Shown piece after piece: positions 27,609-35,745 of a DNA stretch of 64,000 bases (positions within the stretch are counted from its first letter, which is position 1; every line of letters starts with the position of its first letter). The stretch covers positions 62,001-126,000 of the forward strand of contig NZ_JALDAY010000016.1 in NCBI RefSeq assembly GCF_022698165.1, in the 5' to 3' direction. The notes beneath the pieces are model-generated. The model was not told the origin of the DNA, ran no database searches, and was given only the letters and a program-made list of their open reading frames with translations. Both the position numbers and the translations under genes were made by a program. This DNA is from Streptomyces cylindrosporus. GTDB lineage: Bacteria > Actinomycetota > Actinomycetes > Streptomycetales > Streptomycetaceae.

Positions 27609-28367
27609 ATGACCACCAAGCCCCAGAAGAGCGACGACGGCAAAGTGCGCGGCCGGTTTCTGCTGAAGCTGTCCGGTGAGGCCTTCTCCGGTGGCGGGGG
27701 CCTGGGCGTGGACCCCGACGTGGTGCACAAGATCGCCCGCGAGATCGCCGCCGTCGTCCGCGACGGCGCCCAGGTCGCGGTCGTCATCGGCGGCGGCAAC
27801 TTCTTCCGCGGCGCCGAGCTCCAGCAGCGCGGCATGGACCGGGCCCGCTCCGACTACATGGGCATGCTCGGCACCGTGATGAACTGCCTCGCCCTCCAGG
27901 ACTTCCTGGAGAAGGAGGGCATCGACAGCCGGGTGCAGACCGCCATCACCATGGGCCAGGTCGCCGAGCCGTACATCCCGCTGCGCGCCGTGCGCCACCT
28001 GGAGAAGGGCCGCGTGGTCATCTTCGGCGCCGGTATGGGCATGCCGTACTTCTCCACCGACACCACCGCCGCCCAGCGCGCCCTGGAGATCGACGCCGAG
28101 GCGCTGCTGATGGGCAAGAACGGCGTGGACGGGGTCTACGACTCCGACCCCAAGCGCAACCCGGACGCCGTCAAGTTCGACTCGCTCGGCTACGGCGAGG
28201 TCATCACCCGCGACCTCAAGGTCGCCGACGCCACCGCGATCACGCTGTGCCGTGACAACAAGCTCCCGATCCTCGTCTTCGAGCTTCTGGCCGAGGGCAA
28301 TATCGCCCGCGCCGTCAAGGGTGAGAAGATCGGCACGCTTGTGGGTGACCAGGACAGCCGGGACTGA
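27609..28367 (+). CDS. pyrH: UMP kinase
   Basis: A hexameric amino-acid-kinase-fold enzyme phosphorylating UMP to UDP, 252 aa. MTTKPQKSDDGKVRGRFLLK leads into KLSGEAF and VAVVIGGGNFFRG. The signature GAGMGMPYFSTDTTAAQRA is intact. ATG 27609 is chosen; a GTG/ATG-like start at 27564 would fall in the upstream hairpin. Confidence 0.97.
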   Translation: MTTKPQKSDDGKVRGRFLLKLSGEAFSGGGGLGVDPDVVHKIAREIAAVVRDGAQVAVVIGGGNFFRGAELQQRGMDRARSDYMGMLGTVMNCLALQDFLEKEGIDSRVQTAITMGQVAEPYIPLRAVRHLEKGRVVIFGAGMGMPYFSTDTTAAQRALEIDAEALLMGKNGVDGVYDSDPKRNPDAVKFDSLGYGEVITRDLKVADATAITLCRDNKLPILVFELLAEGNIARAVKGEKIGTLVGDQDSRD

Positions 28368-28514
28368 CAGGCAACACCTACGGACCCTGACCGGGGGATG
28401 GACAATGTCCCGCAGGTCGGGAACCGTGCAGGAAGAAGACGCGACGCAGCCGGCCGCCGCCCCCACGCATACGGAACAGCAGCCGGGCCTACTCAAGACA
28501 CGCAGGAGCAAGTG

Positions 28515-29072
28515 GTGATCGAAGAGACCCTCCTCGAGGCCGAGGAGAAGATGGAGAAGGCCGTCGTGGTCGCCAAGGAGGACTTCGCCGCGATCCGCAC
28601 CGGCCGTGCGCACCCGGCGATGTTCAACAAGATCGTGGCCGACTACTACGGCGCGCCGACGCCGATCAACCAGCTGGCTTCGTTCTCCGTGCCGGAGCCG
28701 CGCATGGCGGTCGTGACCCCGTTCGACAAGTCGGCCCTGCGCAACATCGAGCAGGCCATCCGCGACTCCGACCTCGGCGTCAACCCGAGCAACGACGGCA
28801 ACATCATCCGTGTGGTGTTCCCCGAGCTGACCGAGGAGCGCCGCCGCGACTACATCAAGGTCGCCAAGGGCAAGGCCGAGGACGCGCGCGTGTCGATCCG
28901 CTCCGTGCGCCGCAAGGCCAAGGACGCGATCGACAAGCTGATCAAGGACGGCGAGGTCGGCGAGGACGAGGGCCGCCGCGCCGAGAAGGAGCTCGACGAC
29001 TCCACCCACAAGTACGTGGCCCAGGTGGACGAACTCCTCAAGCACAAGGAAGCGGAGCTGCTCGAGGTCTGA
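28515..29072 (+). CDS. frr: Ribosome recycling factor
   Basis: This protein splits post-termination ribosomes with EF-G; 185 aa, the exact family length. It contains REDFAAIRTGRAHPAMF-like KEDFAAIRTGRAHPAMFNKI, and RVVFPELTEERRRDYIKVAK. CAGGAG at 28503-28508 supports GTG 28515. The stop overlaps the cdsA ATG by one base. Confidence 0.98.
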   Translation: MIEETLLEAEEKMEKAVVVAKEDFAAIRTGRAHPAMFNKIVADYYGAPTPINQLASFSVPEPRMAVVTPFDKSALRNIEQAIRDSDLGVNPSNDGNIIRVVFPELTEERRRDYIKVAKGKAEDARVSIRSVRRKAKDAIDKLIKDGEVGEDEGRRAEKELDDSTHKYVAQVDELLKHKEAELLEV

Positions 29073-30208
29073 TGAACGACCATTCCTGGGGAGCGCCGCC
29101 ACAGACCGGGTACTGGGGGCCGAACGACCAGGGGCCTGCCCCGGCGGGTCCCGCGTACGATGCGCCCGAGGCGCAGCAGACTCGCCCCATGCCCATCGTG
29201 CCCGAGGTACCCGCGTACGGCGGTGACCAGGATGACGACCGGGGGGCCGCTCGGCTGAGCGGTCCCTTGTTCCGCGACGAATCGCCGCAGGCGCAGCCTT
29301 ACGACATGCAGCAGGCACCGCCGTATCAGCCGGTGCAGCAGAATCCGGAGCCCATGCCCGACGCCCCACAGCCGGCGCCCCCGCCGCAGAAGAAGAGCGC
29401 GGGGCGCGACCTGGGCGCGGCCATAGGGGTCGGCGTCGGACTCGGTGCGGTCATCCTCGCGTCGCTGTTCGTCGTCAAGGCCGTGTTCGTCGGTGTGGTG
29501 GCGGTCGCGGTGGTCGTCGGGCTGTGGGAGCTGACCAGCAGGCTGCAGGAGCGCAAGGGCATCAAGGCGCCCCTGGTGCCGCTGGCGCTCGGGGGCGCGG
29601 CGATGGTCGTCGCCGGGTACGTCCGGGGCGCGGAGGGTGCGTGGGTCGCCATGGCGCTCACGGCGCTCGCCGTCCTCGTATGGCGGATGACGGAACCGCC
29701 CGAGGGCTACCTCAAGGACGTCACGGCGGGTGTCTTCGCGGCCTTCTACGTCCCGTTCCTGGCGACCTTCGTCGCGATGATGCTGACCGCCGAGGACGGC
29801 CCCTGGCGTGTCCTGACCTTCCTGCTCCTCACGGTGGTCAGCGACACGGGCGCGTACGCCGTCGGCTGGCGCTTCGGCAGCCACAAGCTCGCGCCGCGCA
29901 TCAGCCCCGGCAAGACCCGCGAGGGCCTGCTCGGCGCGGTGACGTTCGCGATGGTGGCGGGCGCGCTGTGCATGCAGTTCCTGATCGACGAGGGCACCTG
30001 GTGGCAGGGCCTGCTCCTGGGCCTCGCGGTGGCGGCGAGTGCCACGCTGGGCGACCTCGGCGAGTCGATGATCAAACGCGACCTGGGCATCAAGGACATG
30101 GGCACCCTCCTCCCGGGCCACGGCGGAATCATGGACCGACTGGATTCCTTGCTGCCTACGGCTCCGGTGGTGTGGCTGCTGCTGGTGTTGTTCGTCGGGT
30201 CGGGCTGA
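29072..30208 (+). CDS. cdsA: Phosphatidate cytidylyltransferase CdsA
   Basis: A membrane enzyme making CDP-diacylglycerol, the phospholipid precursor, 378 aa. The first ~105 residues are a cytoplasmic Pro/Gln-rich extension typical of Streptomyces. About eight membrane segments follow. The CDS signature (KRDLGIKDMGTLLPGHGG then MDRLDSLLPTAPVVW) is near the C-terminus. It is coupled to frr. Its last 78 bases are duplicated downstream. Confidence 0.95.
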   Translation: MNDHSWGAPPQTGYWGPNDQGPAPAGPAYDAPEAQQTRPMPIVPEVPAYGGDQDDDRGAARLSGPLFRDESPQAQPYDMQQAPPYQPVQQNPEPMPDAPQPAPPPQKKSAGRDLGAAIGVGVGLGAVILASLFVVKAVFVGVVAVAVVVGLWELTSRLQERKGIKAPLVPLALGGAAMVVAGYVRGAEGAWVAMALTALAVLVWRMTEPPEGYLKDVTAGVFAAFYVPFLATFVAMMLTAEDGPWRVLTFLLLTVVSDTGAYAVGWRFGSHKLAPRISPGKTREGLLGAVTFAMVAGALCMQFLIDEGTWWQGLLLGLAVAASATLGDLGESMIKRDLGIKDMGTLLPGHGGIMDRLDSLLPTAPVVWLLLVLFVGSG

Positions 30209-30321
30209 CAGCGGGACAGCGGGCTTGGCTGCCGGTTGCGGTGGTGGCGGATGGATGTGTACTGGTCGGCCGCCGCAGCGGGCCATGGCGCCGCGCCGCG
30301 GTAGCGGCACATGGGCACAGC

Positions 30322-30399
30322 ATGGACCGCCTGGATTCCTTGCTGCCTACGGCTCCGGTGGTGTGGCTGCTGTTGGTGCTGTTCGTCGGGTCCGGCTGA
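30322..30399 (+). pseudogene. Duplicated 3' end of cdsA
   Basis: This 78-base stretch copies cdsA bases 30131-30208, coding MDRLDSLLPTAPVVWLLLV and onward to the stop. There are four differences and all are synonymous. It is in a different frame register from cdsA and has no RBS of its own. The 113 bases between the copies are non-repetitive. The 340-base gap up to the next gene otherwise holds only the probable promoter of the downstream operon (TTGACT near 30426). Confidence 0.85.
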
Positions 30400-30547
30400 C
30401 GCATCGTCGTGCGGAGCAGGGCATTGACTTGACCAGGGGCACGTAAATTGTGTGTCAGTGCCCTGCTCCGACTGCGTAAAAGATCCTTTCCGGACGGGCG
30501 TTCCCCGGACATGCTGGCGATGGCCAGGCATTCGACAGGGGAGCGCG

Positions 30548-30883
30548 ATGAGCGGGCAGTTCGGGGTGGACCCGGCCACGCTGACGGACCTCGCGGGCAA
30601 GTTCGACCGGGAGGCCACGGGGCTGTCCGGGCCGATCGAGGGCTTCGCGGCGGGGGCGTCCGAGATCGGGCAGGCGTTCGGCCTGCTCGGCGTCTGCGAC
30701 GGCGCGGCACAGAAGTACGGGCAACTGCTGAGCAACACCGTCAAGGCGCTCGGCCACATCCCCACCGTGCTGGGCAGCCACGGCGACCGTCTGCGGGTCA
30801 ACGCGGCCAACTACACGGACTCCGACCAGACCGCCGTCGACTACCTGCACGCCGCCGTCCGGCGCCCGGGAGGCCCGGCGTGA
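30548..30883 (+). CDS. EspC/WXG100-like type VII secretion cargo
   Basis: A 111-aa protein from ATG 30548 behind GGGGAG. It is small, helical and Ala/Gly-rich (FGVDPATLTDLAGKFDREAT) with a second helix (YGQLLSNTVKALGHIPTVLG), the pattern of EspC/DUF2580-type ESX partners. No WxG is seen. Its end overlaps the next gene by 4 bases. The family call is by pattern and could be wrong. Confidence 0.6.
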   Translation: MSGQFGVDPATLTDLAGKFDREATGLSGPIEGFAAGASEIGQAFGLLGVCDGAAQKYGQLLSNTVKALGHIPTVLGSHGDRLRVNAANYTDSDQTAVDYLHAAVRRPGGPA

Positions 30884-32016
30884 GCCTCAACGGCTGGATC
30901 GACGGCAAGGTCCTGGAGCTCCTCGAGGCCTGCGGTGTGGAACTCCCCGGCGGCGACGGCCCCACCCTCCGCTCCGTGGCCCACAGCTGGGACACCATGG
31001 GCAAGGAGCTGACCGACCTCGTGCACGCCGTGGACGTCGCCATCGAGGGCGTCGACAAGCAGGGCTGGCACGGCGAGGCACGGGACGCCTTCGAGAAGCA
31101 CTGGCAGGAGCAGCGCAAGGTCGTCCTACAGGTCGCCGACAACTTCCACCATGTCGCCGACGGCCTGCGCGCCTACGCCACGCAGATCGACGGGATCAAC
31201 GAGGAGATCATCGACATCTGCGTCGAGATCGCCGAGATGGAGATCGCCGGCGCCGCGCTGTCCTTCTTCACCGGCTTCCTCTCCGACCTCGTCGCCAACA
31301 CCGCCGTGGCCGAGCGGGTCGCGAAGATCGTGGACCTGGTCCGGCTGTTCGAGTCGGCCGCCGAGAAGGTGTCGGCCCTCCTGGAGGAGTTCGCGGGCCT
31401 GAGCGCGGAGACCGCCGCCACCCTGGAGAAGGTCCTCACGACCGTCGCCCGCGTCACCGCGGACTTCACCAAGACGGGCCTGGAGAGCTTCACGACCAAC
31501 TTCGTCGCCGACTCGGGCAGCCTCATGGTGAACCAGGCCGTCCACGGCCAGCCGGTGACGGTGGGCGCGGACCTCACCGCCGGCAGCCGCGCCGCCGCGG
31601 GCACGGCGGCGTTCACCGCGGTCGCCGGCACCGCGGGCGCGCGTCTGACCGGAACGGCCGGCGACATCCTCCGTGGCGACGGCCTTCTCGGTACGACTGT
31701 CAACGGCGCCGCCGGCAACGTCGCGGGCGGTCTCACGGCCGACGTCATCGCCGGCCAGGACCCGTCGACCATCGGCCAGGACGCCCTCACCAACGCCGCC
31801 ACCGGCGCCTTCGGCAACGCGCAGAACCACGGCGTCAACCACGCCTTGACGGAACACGGCAGCCTGGGCGGCGAGAACCTCAGCGACCAGGGCAAGCTTG
31901 CCGACGGCTCCTTCAAGAACACCGTCGGCACGACCCTCAACACCGGCGTCTACGCGGCCGGTTCCGGCATCGAGGCGGACGTACAGGACCTGATGAAGCA
32001 CGAGAACGACGAGTGA
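30880..32016 (+). CDS. CpnT-N-terminus-like WXG100-type protein
   Basis: A 378-aa protein from GTG 30880. Residues ~15-35 (GVELPGGDGPTLRSVAHSWD) match the start of WXG100-like domains of CpnT-type type VII exported proteins. WHG at residues ~68-70 is the W-x-G turn. Long helices follow (FLSDLVANTAVAERVAKIVD), then a Gly/Ala/Thr-rich region (~225-330) resembling the linker of polymorphic toxins. The last ~50 residues are polar (GSLGGENLSDQGKLADG). No known toxin domain or catalytic motif is visible. Confidence 0.62.
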   Translation: MSLNGWIDGKVLELLEACGVELPGGDGPTLRSVAHSWDTMGKELTDLVHAVDVAIEGVDKQGWHGEARDAFEKHWQEQRKVVLQVADNFHHVADGLRAYATQIDGINEEIIDICVEIAEMEIAGAALSFFTGFLSDLVANTAVAERVAKIVDLVRLFESAAEKVSALLEEFAGLSAETAATLEKVLTTVARVTADFTKTGLESFTTNFVADSGSLMVNQAVHGQPVTVGADLTAGSRAAAGTAAFTAVAGTAGARLTGTAGDILRGDGLLGTTVNGAAGNVAGGLTADVIAGQDPSTIGQDALTNAATGAFGNAQNHGVNHALTEHGSLGGENLSDQGKLADGSFKNTVGTTLNTGVYAAGSGIEADVQDLMKHENDE

Positions 32017-32276
32017 ACCTCCTCAGCGCCGGCGACCTCGCCGCCGTATGGACCCCGAACCCGGACCACCCCTACACCTGGGCCAAGTTCTTCGGGTTCC
32101 TGGCCGTGGTCGTCGGCTGCCTGATCGCCTTCGCCGGGGTGTACGCGGCGCGCAGCACATGGCGCGGGCTCGACCCGTCCCGCCGGCGCACCCAACTGCG
32201 TCCGCTCGCCGTCATGGCGGGCGTCTTCCTGGCGATCGGCCTGGCGGTGGTGGCGTTCGGCGTCTGGCTGTTCTGA
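32013..32276 (+). CDS. Small two-helix membrane protein
   Basis: An 87-aa protein from GTG 32013, overlapping the upstream gene by 4 bases. Membrane segments are FFGFLAVVVGCLIAFAGVYA and LAVMAGVFLAIGLAVVAFGV, separated by a basic loop (RGLDPSRRRTQLR). The function is unknown. Because it is coupled to the putative exported protein it could be its partner or immunity protein; that is inference only. Confidence 0.7.
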   Translation: MNLLSAGDLAAVWTPNPDHPYTWAKFFGFLAVVVGCLIAFAGVYAARSTWRGLDPSRRRTQLRPLAVMAGVFLAIGLAVVAFGVWLF

Positions 32277-32280
32277 CCGG

Positions 32281-32697
32281 TCAGGAACAGACGTTCTTGA
32301 GCTCGTCGGCAGCCTTGTCGATCTTGCTTGAGTCCGGCTTCTCGCCGTCCAGTACGGCCTTGTTGTAGTCGGAGATGGCCTGGTTGAGGTCGTCGACGGC
32401 CTTCTCCACCTTGCTGTCGCCGTCCGAGTCGTCGTTCTCGGCCTTGATCTTGTCGAGGTTCTTCTCGATGGTGTCGATGGACTCGTCGGTCTGCGAGGGG
32501 TCCTTCGCCGCGTCCCACCCGGCCTCGTGGATCGCCTTGAGGCTGTCGGCGATGTCGTCGTAGTTCCGTACGCAGTCGAGCGAGTTGTCGACGTCGTCGG
32601 GGTCGCAGCCGGTGACGAGTCCTGCGGTCAGTGCGACGGCTGCCACGGTGGTGGCGAGAGTGGCGATACGACGTTGGCGACGGCGGTTGACGGCCAT
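32281..32697 (-). CDS. Small helical lipoprotein
   Basis: A 138-aa protein from ATG 32697. A basic n-region (NRRRQRR), hydrophobic core and lipobox LVTGC mark a lipoprotein, mature from Cys ~31. The mature part is highly charged, Asp/Lys-rich and probably a helical bundle (DTIEKNLDKIKAENDD), with Cys ~41 and Cys ~137 possibly bonded. It converges on the small membrane gene, the two stops being 4 bases apart within a palindrome (CTGTTC.. at 32268-32290). Confidence 0.82.
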   Translation of the reverse strand: MAVNRRRQRRIATLATTVAAVALTAGLVTGCDPDDVDNSLDCVRNYDDIADSLKAIHEAGWDAAKDPSQTDESIDTIEKNLDKIKAENDDSDGDSKVEKAVDDLNQAISDYNKAVLDGEKPDSSKIDKAADELKNVCS

Positions 32698-32848
32698 GGG
32701 ACGGTCCCCTCCTGGAAAGGCGCTGGCGGCACGGTGTGTCTGCGTGCCCGTGTGCCGTCTACGATCCCGGCGAGGGGGCTGCGCCCACGAGGGAACCTTC
32801 ACCCGGATCGATGGTGTAGCCCGCTACACCACGAGGAGGGCGGGGGAC

Positions 32849-33385
32849 ATGGACAGCGTCGACGACCTGCGCGAATGGCTGGCGGCACAAGGCGTGCCGT
32901 ACGACACCTGGGGCCGAGACGGCACGAAGTCGGTCCGGCGTCTGTGGGAGGAGATCGCCGCCGGCGAGACCTGGCTGTCCTCCGGCCCGCCGCTGCGGGA
33001 GGTCGCGGTGGTGAGCGTGACGATCGAGACGGCCGGGAGACGCCTGACGGAGGTACGGCAGCTCATGGCGGACGGAGCGGTACGGGAGCGCGACAGCCCG
33101 CCGACGGAGAAGATGCTCCCCGGCGAGACCCCGGAGGCCGCGGCCCTGCGCTGCATCGCCGAGGAACTCGGCGTGGACCCGGACGCCGTCACGATCACGG
33201 CCCGCGCCCCGTTCCCGACCGTCGAGCAGTCGGACTCCCCGTCGTACCCGGGCCTCCCCTCGCGCTACCACCTGCACACGGTCACCGCGGAGGTCCCCGG
33301 CCTCCCGCTCACTCCCTTCACCACGGAGGAGGCCCCCGGCCACGGTGACGCGGCGGTGCGCACGCACTACTGGGAATGGCGCTAG
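32849..33385 (+). CDS. NUDIX-like protein with degenerate box
   Basis: A 178-aa protein from ATG 32849 (GAGGAGGG upstream). The box GETPEAAALRCIAEELGV keeps the Gly, first Glu and EE-x-G but has Cys instead of the second motif Glu (RE to RC). It may have lost hydrolase activity or use a shifted metal site. The N-terminus (VDDLREWLAAQGVPYDTWGR) and C-terminus (HYWEWR) are typical of a Streptomyces-specific family. Confidence 0.72.
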   Translation: MDSVDDLREWLAAQGVPYDTWGRDGTKSVRRLWEEIAAGETWLSSGPPLREVAVVSVTIETAGRRLTEVRQLMADGAVRERDSPPTEKMLPGETPEAAALRCIAEELGVDPDAVTITARAPFPTVEQSDSPSYPGLPSRYHLHTVTAEVPGLPLTPFTTEEAPGHGDAAVRTHYWEWR

Positions 33386-33424
33386 GAGAGGCCACCCGTG
33401 TCGATCTGCGACACTGGTACAGCC

Positions 33425-34531
33425 ATGCCTAAGCCCGGAGAACTCACTTTCGTCGCCCCCCGCGGAGCCCAGAAGCCGCCGCGGCATCTTGCCGATCTCA
33501 CGCCCGCCGAACGCAAGGACGTCGTCGCCGGGATCGGGGAGAAGCCGTTTCGTGCCAAGCAGCTGTCGCAGCACTACTTCGCGCGGTACGCGCACGACCC
33601 CGCGGAGTGGACCGACATTCCGGCCGCGGCGCGGCCCAAGCTGCAGGAGGCGCTGCTTCCCGAGCTGATGACCGTCGTGCGGCATCTGGCCACCGACCAG
33701 GGCACCACGCGCAAGACCCTGTGGCGGCTGTTCGACGGGACGCTCGTCGAGTCCGTGCTGATGCGGTACCCGGACCGGGTGACCATGTGCATCAGCTCGC
33801 AGGCAGGGTGCGGGATGAACTGCCCGTTCTGTGCCACCGGGCAGGCCGGGCTGGACCGGAATCTGTCCACCGCCGAGATCGTCCACCAGATCGTGGACGG
33901 GATGCGGGCGCTGAGGGACGGAGAGGTCCCGGGCGGGCCCGCGCGGCTGTCCAACATCGTCTTCATGGGGATGGGCGAGCCCCTCGCCAACTACAAGCGG
34001 GTCGTCGGTGCCATCCGGGCGCTGACCGACCCCGCCCCCGACGGCCTGGGCCTCTCGCAGCGCGGGATCACCGTCTCGACCGTCGGACTCGTCCCCGCCA
34101 TCCACCGCTTCGCCGACGAGGGCTTCAAGTGCCGGCTCGCCATCTCGCTGCACGCCCCCGACGACGAGCTGCGCGACACCCTCGTCCCCGTGAACACCAG
34201 GTGGAAGGTCCGCGAGGTCCTCGACGCCGGGTTCGAGTACGTCGAGAAGAGCGGGCGCAGGCTCAGCATCGAGTACGCGCTCATCCGGGACATCAACGAC
34301 CAGGCCTGGCGCGGTGACCGGCTCGGGCGGCTGCTCAAGGGCAAGCCCGTGCACGTCAACCTCATCCCGCTGAACCCGACCCCGGGCTCGAAGTGGACCG
34401 CCTCCCGGCCCGAGGACGAGAAGGCGTTCGTCGAGGCCATCGCCGCGCACGGCGTTCCGGTGACCATCCGGGACACCCGCGGTCAGGAGATCGACGGGGC
34501 GTGTGGACAGCTCGCCGCCACCGAGCGGTAG
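33425..34531 (+). CDS. rlmN: 23S rRNA/tRNA (adenine-C2) methyltransferase RlmN
   Basis: A radical SAM enzyme making m2A2503 in 23S rRNA and m2A37 in tRNA, 368 aa. The CxxxCxxC cluster motif is in CGMNCPFCATGQ. SAM binding is seen in FMGMGEPLANYKRVVGA. The methyl-carrying Cys near the C-terminus is in DIDGACGQLA-like EIDGACGQLAA. Start ATG 33425. Confidence 0.96.
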   Translation: MPKPGELTFVAPRGAQKPPRHLADLTPAERKDVVAGIGEKPFRAKQLSQHYFARYAHDPAEWTDIPAAARPKLQEALLPELMTVVRHLATDQGTTRKTLWRLFDGTLVESVLMRYPDRVTMCISSQAGCGMNCPFCATGQAGLDRNLSTAEIVHQIVDGMRALRDGEVPGGPARLSNIVFMGMGEPLANYKRVVGAIRALTDPAPDGLGLSQRGITVSTVGLVPAIHRFADEGFKCRLAISLHAPDDELRDTLVPVNTRWKVREVLDAGFEYVEKSGRRLSIEYALIRDINDQAWRGDRLGRLLKGKPVHVNLIPLNPTPGSKWTASRPEDEKAFVEAIAAHGVPVTIRDTRGQEIDGACGQLAATER

Positions 34532-34572
34532 TCTGACGTTCGTACGTACATCTTCATATCTGGCATTCGTAT

Positions 34573-34663
34573 CCGACAGGGGAGCGCCACAGCGCTGAGA
34601 GTGCGGCAATCGGGCCGCAGACCCTCTGAACCTCGCCCAGGTCATTCTGGGTAGGAAGTTCGG
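34573..34663 (+). promoter_or_regulatory. TPP riboswitch (THI element)
   Basis: The conserved elements are in order: CAGGGGAGC, then GCTGAGAG (34594-34601), then GACCCTCTGAACCT and finally CATTCTGGGTAGGAAG. A closing P1 forms from CCGAC (34573-34577) with GTTCGG (34658-34663). The only SD-like sequence for the next gene (AGGAAG, 34653-34658) is inside the aptamer's 3' arm. Ligand binding would plausibly block translation of the thiamine transporter. Confidence 0.95.
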
Positions 34664-34671
34664 TCATCACC

Positions 34672-35745
34672 GTGAACACCAAGAAGTACTGGGCTGCCGT
34701 CGTGGGCCTCGGCCTGGTCACGCTGTCCGCGTGCGGGTCCTCGTCCGGCGACGAGGGCTCCGGGTCCAAGACCGTCACGCTCGTCAGCCACGACTCGTGG
34801 GCCGTCTCCAAGAGCGTCCTCGCCGACTTCGAGAAGCAGTCCGGCTACAAGGTCCGGGTCCTCAAGGACGGCGACGCCGGACAGGCCGTCAACAAGGCCA
34901 TCCTCACCAAGGACAACCCGCAGGGCGACGTCTTCTTCGGCGTCGACAACACCCTGCTGTCCCGGGCGCTCGACAACGGGCTCTTCCAGTCGTACGAGGC
35001 GAAGGGCGCGGACGCGATCAAGTCCGGGTTCCGCGTCGACCAGGACAAGCACCGGGTCACGCCCATCGACTCCGGCGACATCTGCGTCAACTACGACAAG
35101 GCGTACTTCAGCGAGCACAAGCTGACCCCGCCGCAGTCCTTCGACGACCTGGTCAAGCCCGAGTACAAGAACCTCCTCGTCACCGAGAACGCCTCCACCT
35201 CCTCGCCCGGCCTCGGCTTCCTGCTCGGCACCGCCGCCAAGTACGGGGACGACGGCTGGCAGGACTACTGGAAGAAGCTCAAGGCCAACGGCGTCAAGGT
35301 CGTCGACGGCTGGGAGCAGGCCTACAACGAGGAGTTCTCCGGCTCGGCGGGCGGCAAGAAGGCCAAGGCCGACCGGCCGCTCGTCGTCTCCTACGCCTCC
35401 TCGCCGCCCGCCGAGGTCATCTACGGCGACCCGAAGCCGAAGACCGCGCCGACCGGGGTGTCGTACGGGACCTGCTTCCGGCAGATCGAGTACGCGGGGC
35501 TGCTCAGCAACGCGAAGAACACCAAGGGCGGCAAGGCGTTCATCGACTTCCTGGTCGGCAAGGAGTTCCAGGAGGACATGCCGCTGAACATGTTCGTCTA
35601 CCCGGTACGGGAGGGCGCGACGGTCCCGGCGGAGTTCGAGAAGTACGGCAAGCCGGCCACCGACCCCGAGACGATGGCGCCCGACAAGATCGCCGACAAC
35701 CGTGACCAGTGGGTCAAGTCGTGGACGTCACTCGTACTGAAGTAG
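34672..35745 (+). CDS. thiB: Thiamine ABC transporter binding protein ThiB
   Basis: A lipoprotein (lipobox LSAC at Cys ~21) of 357 aa, periplasmic-binding-protein fold, TbpA/ThiB family. ADSGDICVNYDKAYF-like IDSGDICVNYDKAYF and DNTLLSRALDNGLFQ match thiamine-binding members. GTG 34672 follows the TPP riboswitch directly, which confirms the substrate. The stop overlaps the permease gene. Confidence 0.94.
   Translation: MNTKKYWAAVVGLGLVTLSACGSSSGDEGSGSKTVTLVSHDSWAVSKSVLADFEKQSGYKVRVLKDGDAGQAVNKAILTKDNPQGDVFFGVDNTLLSRALDNGLFQSYEAKGADAIKSGFRVDQDKHRVTPIDSGDICVNYDKAYFSEHKLTPPQSFDDLVKPEYKNLLVTENASTSSPGLGFLLGTAAKYGDDGWQDYWKKLKANGVKVVDGWEQAYNEEFSGSAGGKKAKADRPLVVSYASSPPAEVIYGDPKPKTAPTGVSYGTCFRQIEYAGLLSNAKNTKGGKAFIDFLVGKEFQEDMPLNMFVYPVREGATVPAEFEKYGKPATDPETMAPDKIADNRDQWVKSWTSLVLK

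Noticed and set aside
30225..30446. A small gene between cdsA and the type VII-like operon
   Set aside because: It is an out-of-frame reading of the duplicated cdsA end; no SD and a Gly/Arg-rich composition.
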